Below, piece by piece: positions 1-5,360 of a stretch of 8,469 nt of DNA. The position numbers and the translations under genes are program-made. Under the pieces are notes generated by a model. The model was not told the DNA's origin and did not search any database. It saw only the letters and a program-made list of their open reading frames with translations. The DNA is from Pseudomonadota bacterium (GTDB lineage: Bacteria > Pseudomonadota > Alphaproteobacteria > Reyranellales > Reyranellaceae), in assembly GCA_023436825.1 (NCBI GenBank), contig JAEZHS010000449.1:1-8469 (forward strand), written 5' to 3'. Every line of letters starts with the position of its first letter. Positions within the stretch are counted from its first letter, which is position 1.

Positions 1-77
1 ACCAGAACTATGCGCTCGACCTCATGAGCCTGCGTTACGGCTCGGTACGCGATCGCGCAATGGTGTTCTCGAAGTAG
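1..77 (+). CDS. 3' end of an unidentified protein (partial, cut by window edge)
   Basis: Reading from base 3, an open frame gives about 24 residues ending ...RYGSVRDRAMVFSK and a TAG stop at 75-77. Its composition looks like genuine protein (mixed charged and hydrophobic residues, typical third-position GC), and no other frame stays open in a comparable way. It is therefore probably the C-terminus of a gene entering from the left. The fragment is too short to place in a family. A small hairpin lies about 25 bases past the stop. No function can be given. Confidence 0.5.
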   Translation, partial: QNYALDLMSLRYGSVRDRAMVFSK

Positions 78-93
78 AAAGAATTCACGCCCC

Positions 94-133
94 TCGGTCG
101 ATGCAGTGACAGCACTGCCTGCACGTCGGTCGA
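94..133. repeat. Small hairpin flanked by 8-bp direct repeats
   Basis: GCAGTG (103-108) and CACTGC (113-118) form a perfect 6-bp inverted repeat around the tetraloop ACAG. TCGGTCGA occurs at 94-101 and again at 126-133 on either side. The hairpin sits 25 bases after the stop of the partial gene and could end or protect its transcript. No T-run follows, so a classic intrinsic terminator is not supported. Confidence 0.35.
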
Positions 134-249
134 GCGACGCAAGTCGTGGTGTGGATGACGCGGTGGGCCTCTATAAGTGGCCCCTTCTGGAGCCCAAAAA
201 GTCGCAACAAAAGAACCCGGCAATGGGCGGCGAGGCGCGGCGATCGCTT

Positions 250-255
250 ATTATA
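250..255 (-). promoter_or_regulatory. Possible minus-strand -10 box in an AT-rich island
   Basis: The minus strand reads a perfect TATAAT at 255-250 inside the only strongly AT-rich patch of the window (about 246-270). The patch also holds the 8-bp palindrome ACTATAGT (255-262). At 17-bp spacing the -35 position reads GCCGTG, which is a poor match. Transcription would run leftward into a region without a recognisable gene. An unannotated small RNA, or simply an AT-rich spacer, are both possible. Confidence 0.2.
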
Positions 256-328
256 CTATAGTTATTTACAAGCACGGCGGTTTTGGATAGAGTCCAGGCG
301 TCTGTCATGCATCGTTCATATCGAGAGA

Positions 329-802
329 CTAGGCGGCCTTGCGGTACTGCAAACCGCCCAGTGCCGGGACGGGATCGGCGCCGATCTGGCGCAGCAGCGA
401 GCCGAGGTCGTAGTGGAAGCGCTCCGACAGCATCAGCCCGTCCTTGAAGGCGAGCACGACGACGAACGGCTGCACGATCGGGCGCTGCGTGGGCTCGATG
501 CCGAGGAAACGGCCGATATGGCGGCCATGCCAGGTCGCTTCGGCCATGTAGCCGCCGTCCTCGAGCCAGCCGCCGCGCTGGCCGGGGCCGCGCTTCACCG
601 TGACGTCGAAGGTGGTCCACCATTGCCTGTAGTGGGCCGCGGCGCCCTCGTGGTCATGCCAGCACTGCCCGGTCGCGAGGTCTTCGAAATGGCAGTCGGG
701 ATGGAGGGTGGCGAGCGTGCCCGGCAGGTCCTGGCCGTTCTCGGCCACGAGATGGCGGCGCACCAGATCGGCGAGGGACGTGTCGGCGAGCTGCTGGTCC
801 AT
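329..802 (-). CDS. SnoaL-like / NTF2-fold protein (ester cyclase-type)
   Basis: The product is 157 residues, the usual size for single-domain SnoaL-like proteins of the NTF2 superfamily. These form an alpha+beta cone around a hydrophobic pocket and include polyketide cyclases, hydrolases and many proteins of unknown substrate. Seen here: an N-terminal helical part (1-30), the segment LHPDCHFED (33-41), and a family-like C-terminal half with GRFLGIEPTQRPI (97-109), then FKDGLMLSERFHYDLG (119-134) and LLRQIGADP (136-144), matching the common pattern of a PTG/PTQ turn, DG.I.E...Y.D and a terminal QLG-like element. There is no signal peptide, so it is cytoplasmic. The ATG at 802 is preceded by AGAGGA at 9-base spacing. 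It is divergent from a MarR gene 32 bp away, which probably regulates it. The substrate cannot be told from sequence. Confidence 0.85.
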   Translation of the reverse strand: MDQQLADTSLADLVRRHLVAENGQDLPGTLATLHPDCHFEDLATGQCWHDHEGAAAHYRQWWTTFDVTVKRGPGQRGGWLEDGGYMAEATWHGRHIGRFLGIEPTQRPIVQPFVVVLAFKDGLMLSERFHYDLGSLLRQIGADPVPALGGLQYRKAA

Positions 803-811
803 GGTGGTCGA

Positions 812-817
812 TCCTCT
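812..817 (-). promoter_or_regulatory. Ribosome binding site of the SnoaL-like gene
   Basis: The minus strand reads AGAGGA at 817-812, 9 bases before the ATG at 802. This fixes the start of the SnoaL-like gene. Confidence 0.6.
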
Positions 818-819
818 GC

Positions 820-855
820 TAGATTCACATTCTGATGAAATATAAGAACTCTGAT
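820..855. promoter_or_regulatory. Possible MarR operator region between divergent genes
   Basis: The divergent gap contains short symmetric elements: TTCA...TGAA arms in TTCACATTCTGATGAA, and a direct repeat of CTGAT (832-836 and 851-855). MarR dimers usually bind 16-20 bp imperfect palindromes next to their own start codon, and this is the only AT-rich segment in the right place. The symmetry is weak (4-bp arms), so the exact site is a guess. Confidence 0.25.
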
Positions 856-1323
856 AACCGGCGCAAGGCGGTGCCCCGCCCCGGCGAGGGCAAGCGTGGC
901 CCTGAGGGCCATCTCGGCTACCTGGTGCGGCAGGCCAACGTCGCGGTGCGCGCCGCCATGGAGAAGGCCCTGGCGGGGCTCGACGTGACGCCGCCGCAGT
1001 TTGCCGTCCTCACCATGATCGCGGCCTATCCCGGGGCCTCGGGGGCGGACCTGGCGCGGCTCACCTTCCTGACGCCGCAGACCATCAACGTGATCGTGGG
1101 AAATCTCGAAAAAGCCGGCGCCATCGAAAAGTCGGCACACGCCGTGCATGGCCGTATCCTGCAATTGACGGCGACGCCCAAGGGGCTTGCCCTGCTTCGG
1201 CGCTGCCGCGCCCGCGTCAACGAGATCGAGGAGCGGCTGGCCGGGCTGGTCGGGCGCGACGAGGAGCGGGTGGTGCGGCAATGGCTGAGCGCAGTGGCCG
1301 AAACGCTGGCCGGGGAGCGGTGA
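835..1323 (+). CDS. MarR-family transcriptional regulator
   Basis: This is a 162-residue protein of normal MarR length. MarR proteins are dimeric winged-helix repressors that release DNA on binding small aromatic or oxidising ligands. Visible layout: a basic N-terminal tail (1-24), dimerisation helix (27-48), helix LTPPQ-like segment (VTPPQFAVLTMI, 51-62), DNA-recognition helix around TPQTINVIVGNLEKAG (80-95), wing at 98-113, then GLALL and C-terminal dimerisation helices (118-160). The wing reads SAHAVHGRI where most MarR proteins have a D.R.R pattern, so one canonical wing residue set is altered. The ATG at 835 has no clear Shine-Dalgarno. A TAGATT box (820-825) lies 9 bases upstream, so translation may be near-leaderless or begin slightly downstream. 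It is divergent from the SnoaL-like gene, its likely target, and its own gene by autoregulation. The importer starts 96 bp downstream, so read-through is possible. Confidence 0.88.
   Translation: MKYKNSDNRRKAVPRPGEGKRGPEGHLGYLVRQANVAVRAAMEKALAGLDVTPPQFAVLTMIAAYPGASGADLARLTFLTPQTINVIVGNLEKAGAIEKSAHAVHGRILQLTATPKGLALLRRCRARVNEIEERLAGLVGRDEERVVRQWLSAVAETLAGER
839..866 (-). promoter_or_regulatory. Candidate sigma70-type promoter for the SnoaL-like gene
   Basis: On the minus strand TTGCGC (866-861) and TATATT (844-839) are separated by 16 bp. They match the TTGACA and TATAAT consensus at 4/6 and 5/6 positions. Transcription would start near 832, leaving about 30 bases of leader that include the AGAGGA ribosome site. 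The promoter lies inside the first codons of the divergent MarR gene, so a MarR dimer bound in the gap could block both directions. Seen by eye only. Confidence 0.4.
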
Positions 1324-1335
1324 GGGCGCTAGATT

Positions 1336-1350
1336 TTCCACTGGGTGGAA
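1336..1350. repeat. Perfect 6-bp inverted repeat after the MarR gene
   Basis: TTCCAC (1336-1341) and GTGGAA (1345-1350) face each other across TGG. The repeat begins 12 bases after the MarR stop and abuts the Pho-box-like heptamers. It has no T-tract on either strand, so an operator half-site pair is at least as likely as a terminator. Confidence 0.35.
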
Positions 1351-1378
1351 GGTCATGGCGCTGTAACGTCGGCGTCAT
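1350..1378 (+). promoter_or_regulatory. Pho-box-like array: three heptamers at 11-bp spacing
   Basis: AGGTCAT (1350-1356), CTGTAAC (1361-1367) and GCGTCAT (1372-1378) are spaced exactly 11 bp apart, each matching the PhoB-site heptamer CTGTCAT at 5 of 7 positions. The linkers are 4 bp (GGCG, GTCG), as in known Pho boxes. The array ends 41 bases before the ATG of the phosphonate-type binding protein, a suitable position for PhoB to replace a -35 element. No strong -10 follows (CATGTA near 1385-1390 is poor). Known: PhoB binds direct repeats of this kind upstream of phosphate and phosphonate genes. Inference: the importer is phosphate-regulated. Confidence 0.4.
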
Positions 1379-1403
1379 GGAGGACATGTAGCGCTTAACA
1401 ACT

Positions 1404-1416
1404 GGGAGAAGGGGAG
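1404..1416 (+). promoter_or_regulatory. Ribosome binding site of the binding-protein gene
   Basis: The purine-rich stretch GGGAGAAGGGGAG ends 3 bases before the ATG at 1420. Its GAAGGGG part gives 5-base spacing. This supports the chosen start and implies strong translation, as expected for an abundant periplasmic protein. Confidence 0.6.
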
Positions 1417-1419
1417 CAG

Positions 1420-2463
1420 ATGATCAGCACCGATTTCGTGCGCCGGACCGCCATTGCGGGTCTGGCGGCCATTGCCACCGTTGGGCTCAGCCTGCCGGCC
1501 ATGGCGCAGAAGACCAGGCTGACGGTCTACACGGCCCTGGAGAACGACCAGCTCGATCCCTTCAAGAAGGCCTTCGAGGCCGACAACAAGGACATCGAAA
1601 TCGCCTGGGTGCGCGACTCGACAGGCGTCGTCACCGCCAAGCTGATCGCCGAGAAGGACAATCCGCGCGGCGACGTGATCTGGGGCCTGGCCGCATCGAG
1701 CATCGCGCTGTTCAGCACCATGGGCATGCTCGACCCCTACACGCCGGCCGGTGCGGACAAGATCAAGCCGATGTTCAAGAGCGGCAAGTCGCCCGAGACC
1801 TGGGTCGGCATGGACGCCTATCTGTCGCTGATCTGCTTCAATACGGCGGAAGGCAAGAAGGGCAACAAGGCGCTACCCACGAGCTGGGCCGATCTCATCA
1901 AGCCCGAATACAAGGATTCGATCGTGATGCCGAACCCGGCCTCGTCGGGCACCGGCTATCTCACCATCGCCGCCTGGCTGCAGATCATGGGCGAGGAAGC
2001 GGGCTGGAAGTACATGGACGCCCTGCACCAGAACATCGCCCAGTACATCCATTCCGGTTCGGCGCCCTGCGTGCAGGCCGCCAAGGGCGAGCGCCTGATC
2101 GGCATCGGTCTCGACATGCGCGGCGCCTCGGAGAAGACCAAGGGCGCTCCGGTCGACCTCATCGTCCCGAAGGAAGGCCTCGGATGGGAGCTCGAGGCCA
2201 CGGCCATCATGAAGGGCACCAAGAACCTCGCCGCCGCCAAGAAGCTCGCCGACTGGGCCGTCACCAAGAAGGCCAACGAGCTCTACGCCAAGACCTATGC
2301 CGTCGTCGCCTATGACGGCGTCGTGGCGCTGCCGCAGAACTATCCGGCGAATGCCGAGAAGGCGATGATCAAGAACGACATGGAGTGGATGGCCAAGAAC
2401 CGCGAGCGCATCCTCGCCGAATGGACCAGGCGCTACGACGGCAAGTCGGCGCCGAAGAAGTGA
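1420..2463 (+). CDS. phnS2: ABC importer periplasmic binding protein, putative 2-aminoethylphosphonate type (PhnS2)
   Basis: This 347-residue protein would capture the substrate in the periplasm and deliver it to the permease encoded two genes downstream. Residues 1-29 form a signal peptide: VRR at 7-9, a hydrophobic core (11-25) and an AMA cleavage site before Q30. The RR pair lacks the rest of a Tat motif, so Sec export is more likely. The mature part begins LTVYTALE (34-41) and has the two-lobed fold of the FbpA/AfuA-like family. Features such as NPRGDVIWGLAA (82-93), a PTSWADLIKPEYK segment (153-165) and NPASSGTGYL (172-181) fit the PhnS2 family (TIGR03261). The paired tyrosines that bind iron in FbpA are not seen, which argues against ferric transport. 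Substrate assignment is by family; phosphonate binding is inferred. The stop codon lies inside a palindromic repeat. Confidence 0.85.
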   Translation: MISTDFVRRTAIAGLAAIATVGLSLPAMAQKTRLTVYTALENDQLDPFKKAFEADNKDIEIAWVRDSTGVVTAKLIAEKDNPRGDVIWGLAASSIALFSTMGMLDPYTPAGADKIKPMFKSGKSPETWVGMDAYLSLICFNTAEGKKGNKALPTSWADLIKPEYKDSIVMPNPASSGTGYLTIAAWLQIMGEEAGWKYMDALHQNIAQYIHSGSAPCVQAAKGERLIGIGLDMRGASEKTKGAPVDLIVPKEGLGWELEATAIMKGTKNLAAAKKLADWAVTKKANELYAKTYAVVAYDGVVALPQNYPANAEKAMIKNDMEWMAKNRERILAEWTRRYDGKSAPKK

Positions 2464-2546
2464 CATGCGAAGCATGTCATCCCGAGCGCAGCGGGGGACC
2501 TTTCTCATGATTGCAAAGGTCCCTCGGCCTTCGGCCTCGGGATGAC
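2461..2546. repeat. Long interrupted palindromic repeat between binding-protein and ATPase genes
   Basis: There are three nested or adjacent symmetric pairs. TGACATGC (2461-2468) pairs with GCATGTCA (2472-2479) across GAA. GTCATCCCGAG (2476-2486) pairs with CTCGGGATGAC (2536-2546). Inside that, GGGACCTTT (2495-2503) pairs with AAAGGTCCC (2515-2523) around an 11-base loop. The right half also holds the mini-hairpin GGCC-TTC-GGCC (2526-2536). The structure contains the TGA of the binding-protein gene and ends 4 bases before the ATPase ATG. Dispersed palindromic elements beginning TCATCCCGAG are, from memory, common between genes in several proteobacteria. By analogy with REP elements, it may stabilise the upstream mRNA and lower ATPase and permease expression. 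Confidence 0.75.
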
Positions 2547-2550
2547 CGCC

Positions 2551-3618
2551 ATGGCGTACCTCCAGATCCGCAACCTCACCAAGCGCTACGGCACGTTCAC
2601 GGCGCTGGACGACGTCTCGCTCGATATCGAGCAGGGCGAGTTCGTCTGCTTCCTCGGTCCCTCGGGCTGCGGCAAGACGACGTTGCTGCGGGCGATCGCG
2701 GGCCTCGATCCACAGAGCTCCGGCACGATCCACCAAAAAGGCGTCGACGTGTCGGCGCTGCCGCCGGCCAAGCGCGACTTCGGCATCGTCTTCCAGTCCT
2801 ATGCGCTGTTCCCCAACCTCAACGTCGGCGACAATGTCGGCTATGGATTGGTGAATCGGCGCATGCCGCGGGCCGATATCGCCTTGAAGGTCGAGGAGTT
2901 GCTCGACCTCGTCGGGCTGCCGGCCTCTGTGCGCAAGTATCCCGCCCAGCTGTCCGGCGGCCAGCAGCAGCGCGTGGCGCTGGCCCGTGCGCTTGCGACC
3001 TCGCCGGGCCTGCTGTTGCTCGACGAACCCCTGTCGGCGCTCGACGCGCGCGTGCGGCTCCGGCTGCGCCACGAGATCAAGGCCCTGCAGCGCCGGCTCG
3101 GCGTCACCACCATCATGGTCACGCACGACCAGGAGGAGGCGCTCACCATGGCCGACCGCATCGTGGTCATGAACCACGGCGTGATCGAGCAGGTGGGACC
3201 GCCGCAGGAGATCTACCGGAGGCCCACGACCTCCTTCGTCGCCGACTTTGTCGGGTCGATGAACTTCCTGCCGGGCCGGCTCGCCATGCCGGACCTCGTC
3301 ACGGTGGCCGGTCTTTCGTTCGCCTGCCTGCCGCAGGACGGCCTGGCGCCCGGCAAGGACGTGCGGGTCTGCATCCGGCCGGAGGACGTGAAGGTCCGCG
3401 ACCTGCCGGCCGACGTGATCAATCGCGTGCCGATCGAGGTCGCCGACCTCGATTTCGTCGGCGCCTTCTGTCGCGCCAGCCTCAAGGTGCGCTCCGAACC
3501 GCAGGTCGCGCTCACCGCCGACTTCTCGTCGAACCTCATCCGCGATCTCGGTGTGCAGCCGGGCAGTCATCTCGACGTGGCGCTGCCGCCCGACCGGCTG
3601 CGGGTGTTCGCGGCGTGA
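2551..3618 (+). CDS. phnT2: ABC importer ATP-binding protein, putative 2-aminoethylphosphonate type (PhnT2)
   Basis: This 355-residue cytoplasmic ATPase would power the importer. All motor motifs are intact: Walker A GPSGCGKTT (36-44), Q-loop Q82, signature LSGGQQQ (134-140), Walker B LLLLDEP (154-160) with catalytic E159, D-loop SALD (162-165) and switch histidine H192. The C-terminal part (about 240-355) has the length and beta-rich character of a TOBE regulatory domain, with IRPEDVKV as a typical segment. The family is that of FbpC, PotA and PhnT2 (TIGR03265); the substrate is inferred from the flanking genes. I chose the ATG at 2551, giving MAYLQIRNLTKRYG. An in-frame ATG at 2542 would add three residues but lies within the palindrome arm and has no ribosome site. 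CGGGA at 2538-2542 serves the 2551 start. It follows the binding protein by 87 bp and precedes the permease by 10 bp. Confidence 0.92.
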   Translation: MAYLQIRNLTKRYGTFTALDDVSLDIEQGEFVCFLGPSGCGKTTLLRAIAGLDPQSSGTIHQKGVDVSALPPAKRDFGIVFQSYALFPNLNVGDNVGYGLVNRRMPRADIALKVEELLDLVGLPASVRKYPAQLSGGQQQRVALARALATSPGLLLLDEPLSALDARVRLRLRHEIKALQRRLGVTTIMVTHDQEEALTMADRIVVMNHGVIEQVGPPQEIYRRPTTSFVADFVGSMNFLPGRLAMPDLVTVAGLSFACLPQDGLAPGKDVRVCIRPEDVKVRDLPADVINRVPIEVADLDFVGAFCRASLKVRSEPQVALTADFSSNLIRDLGVQPGSHLDVALPPDRLRVFAA

Positions 3619-3628
3619 CGGGGGCAGC

Positions 3629-5323
3629 GTGACGCTGACGCTTCCGGCGGCACGTCCGACCCGAATCGGCATATCGCGCGACGACCTCGTGATGCGTGCC
3701 GGTGTCGTTGCGCTGGCCGTCGTCCTGCTGGTGATCGTCGGCCTGCCTTTGTGGGCGCTGCTCGCCAAGGGCTTCGAGGATCGCGACGGCAACTTCGTCG
3801 GGCTGGCGAACTTCGTCACCTATTTCTCGACGCCGGCACTGTTCGATTCCGTGCTGAACTCGATCTACGTGGCGATCGTCGCCACGGTGATCGTCGTGCC
3901 GCTGGCCTTCACTTACGCCTACGCATTGACGCGGGCCGTGCTGCCGGTGCGCTGGCTGTTCCAGGCCATCTCGCTGATTCCGATCTTCGCGCCCTCGCTG
4001 CTGCCCGGCATCGCCCTGATCTACCTGTTCGGCAACCAGGGCATCCTGAAGGGCCTGCTGGGCGGCGCGATCTACGGCTTCGACGGCATCGTCGTCGCCC
4101 AGGTCTTCTACTGCCTGCCGCACGCCATCCTGATCCTGTCGACGGCCCTCGCGACCGCCGACGCCCGCCTCTACGCGGCGGCCGAGGTGCTGGGCACGCG
4201 CAAGCTGCGTGTCTTCCTCACCGTGACCCTGCCGGGCGCCAAGTACGGCCTGATCAGCGCCGCGCTGGTGGTGTTCACGCTGGTGATCACCGATTTCGGC
4301 ATCCCCAAGGTGATCGGCGGCAACTACAACGTGCTGGCGACCGACGTCTACAAGCAGGTGATCGGCCAGCAGAACTTCTCGATGGGCGCCGTGGTCGGCA
4401 TGGTGCTGCTGGCGCCGGCGGCGCTGGCCTTCATCGTCGATCGTATCGTGCAGCGCCAGCAGGTCGCGCTGCTCACCGCCCGCGCCGTGCCGCTTGTGCC
4501 CAAGCCGCAGACCGGACGCGATGCTTTGTTCACGGCCTTCTGCGCGCTCGTCGCGTTCGGCATCCTGGGCATCCTCGCCACGGCGATCTGGGGGTCGCTG
4601 ATCAAGTACTGGCCGTACAATCTCAGCCTGACGCTGGACAACTACGACTTCGCCAAGTTCGACGCCAACGGCTGGGACTCGTACTGGAATTCCATCGAGA
4701 TGGCGCTGGGTGCGGCGGTCTTCGGCACGGCGCTGGTGTTCGTGGGGGCCTGGCTCAACGAGAAGACCAGGGCGTTCCACATCATGCGCGGCGTGGTGCA
4801 GTTCCTGGCGTTCCTGCCGATGGCGGTGCCGGGCCTGGTGCTGGGCCTGGGCTACATCTTCTTCTTCAATGCCGCCGGCAATCCGCTCAACTTCCTCTAC
4901 GGCACCATGGAGATCCTGGTGATCAACTGCGTGGCGCACTTCTACACCGTCGGGCACCTGACGGCGACGACGGCGCTGAAGCAGATCGATCCCGAGTTCG
5001 AGGCGGTGTCGGCCTCGCTCAAGGTGCCGATGTGGCGCACCTTTGCGCGCGTGACCGCACCGATTTGCCTGCCGGCGATCCTCGACATCGCGATCTATCT
5101 CTTCGTCAACGCCATGACCACGGTGTCGTCGGTGATCTTCCTCTACTCGCCCGACACCAAGCTCGCCTCGGTGGCGGCGGTGAACATCGAGGAGGCGGGC
5201 ACCGCGGCGGCCGCGGCGGCGCTGTGCGTCGTGATCGTGATCACCTCGGCCGGGGTCAAGGCCTTCCACCTGCTGGCCGACCGCTTCCTGCTCGACCGCG
5301 TACAGGCCTGGCGCCGCCGTTAG
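3629..5323 (+). CDS. phnU2: ABC importer permease with two fused membrane domains, putative 2-aminoethylphosphonate type (PhnU2)
   Basis: This inner-membrane channel of 564 residues combines two permease domains in one chain, as in FbpB/SfuB and the PhnU2 family (TIGR03262). About 12 hydrophobic segments are visible: near 24-45, 76-100, 113-134, 153-172, 207-222, 253-271 in the first half, and 300-320, 357-375, 390-412, 424-440, 484-505, 526-545 in the second. Each half carries an EAA loop that docks the ATPase: AAAEVLGTRKLR (183-194), and FEAVSASLKVPMWRTFARV (457-475) with a less canonical sequence. I chose the GTG at 3629, 10 bp after the ATPase stop, because GGGGG (3620-3624) lies just upstream. 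The longer open frame overlaps the ATPase gene in a composition typical of out-of-frame DNA. The tight spacing implies co-translation with the ATPase. Confidence 0.9.
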   Translation: MTLTLPAARPTRIGISRDDLVMRAGVVALAVVLLVIVGLPLWALLAKGFEDRDGNFVGLANFVTYFSTPALFDSVLNSIYVAIVATVIVVPLAFTYAYALTRAVLPVRWLFQAISLIPIFAPSLLPGIALIYLFGNQGILKGLLGGAIYGFDGIVVAQVFYCLPHAILILSTALATADARLYAAAEVLGTRKLRVFLTVTLPGAKYGLISAALVVFTLVITDFGIPKVIGGNYNVLATDVYKQVIGQQNFSMGAVVGMVLLAPAALAFIVDRIVQRQQVALLTARAVPLVPKPQTGRDALFTAFCALVAFGILGILATAIWGSLIKYWPYNLSLTLDNYDFAKFDANGWDSYWNSIEMALGAAVFGTALVFVGAWLNEKTRAFHIMRGVVQFLAFLPMAVPGLVLGLGYIFFFNAAGNPLNFLYGTMEILVINCVAHFYTVGHLTATTALKQIDPEFEAVSASLKVPMWRTFARVTAPICLPAILDIAIYLFVNAMTTVSSVIFLYSPDTKLASVAAVNIEEAGTAAAAAALCVVIVITSAGVKAFHLLADRFLLDRVQAWRRR

Positions 5324-5330
5324 TGCTGGG

Positions 5331-5353
5331 GGTGCGCGACGGGAGTCGCGCCC
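5331..5353. terminator. Hairpin at the convergent junction of permease and response regulator
   Basis: GCGCGAC (5334-5340) and GTCGCGC (5345-5351) form a perfect 7-bp stem with loop GGGA. Two further G-C pairs (5331-5332 with 5352-5353) follow if T5333 is bulged. It sits in the 37-bp gap where two transcripts converge, which fits a shared terminator, but neither strand has a T-run after the stem. Confidence 0.45.
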
Positions 5354-5360
5354 AAGCAGA

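Larger units (their letters stand above)
78..328. other. Intergenic stretch with no convincing gene
   Basis: About 250 bases lie between the partial gene and the stop of the minus-strand SnoaL-like gene. The stretch holds a 6-bp-arm hairpin flanked by 8-bp direct repeats (94-133) and an AT-rich island (about 246-270). A short minus-strand frame of roughly 44 codons (from about 305 to 171) begins with ATG, but it has no recognisable content or ribosome site and is not called. No tRNA cloverleaf or T-tract terminator was seen. Confidence 0.6.

Noticed and set aside
166..200. GGCCCC-TTCT-GGAGCC hairpin next to an A-run, as a possible terminator
   Set aside because: The stem has a mismatch. On the plus strand an A-run follows instead of a T-run, and on the minus strand the T-run precedes the stem.
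171..305. Short minus-strand frame beginning MTDAWTLSK in the left intergenic stretch
   Set aside because: It has no ribosome site, no recognisable content, and spans the AT-rich island. It could be a chance frame.
1873..3819. Very long minus-strand open frame (about 648 codons) opposite the binding protein and ATPase genes
   Set aside because: It is rich in Arg, His, Asp and Gly, with no family resemblance and no ribosome site, and it lies opposite two clear genes. It is a typical antisense shadow in GC-rich DNA.
3536..5269. Minus-strand open frame of about 577 codons opposite the permease
   Set aside because: It is dominated by R, H, Q, D and E with no motif, and it is the mirror of a membrane-protein gene with GC-rich third positions.
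1420..5323. Annotation of the importer as a ferric iron system (FbpABC-like)
   Set aside because: The fold family is shared, but the paired iron-binding tyrosines are not seen in the binding protein, and the sequence fits the PhnS2/T2/U2 group better. Not fully excluded.
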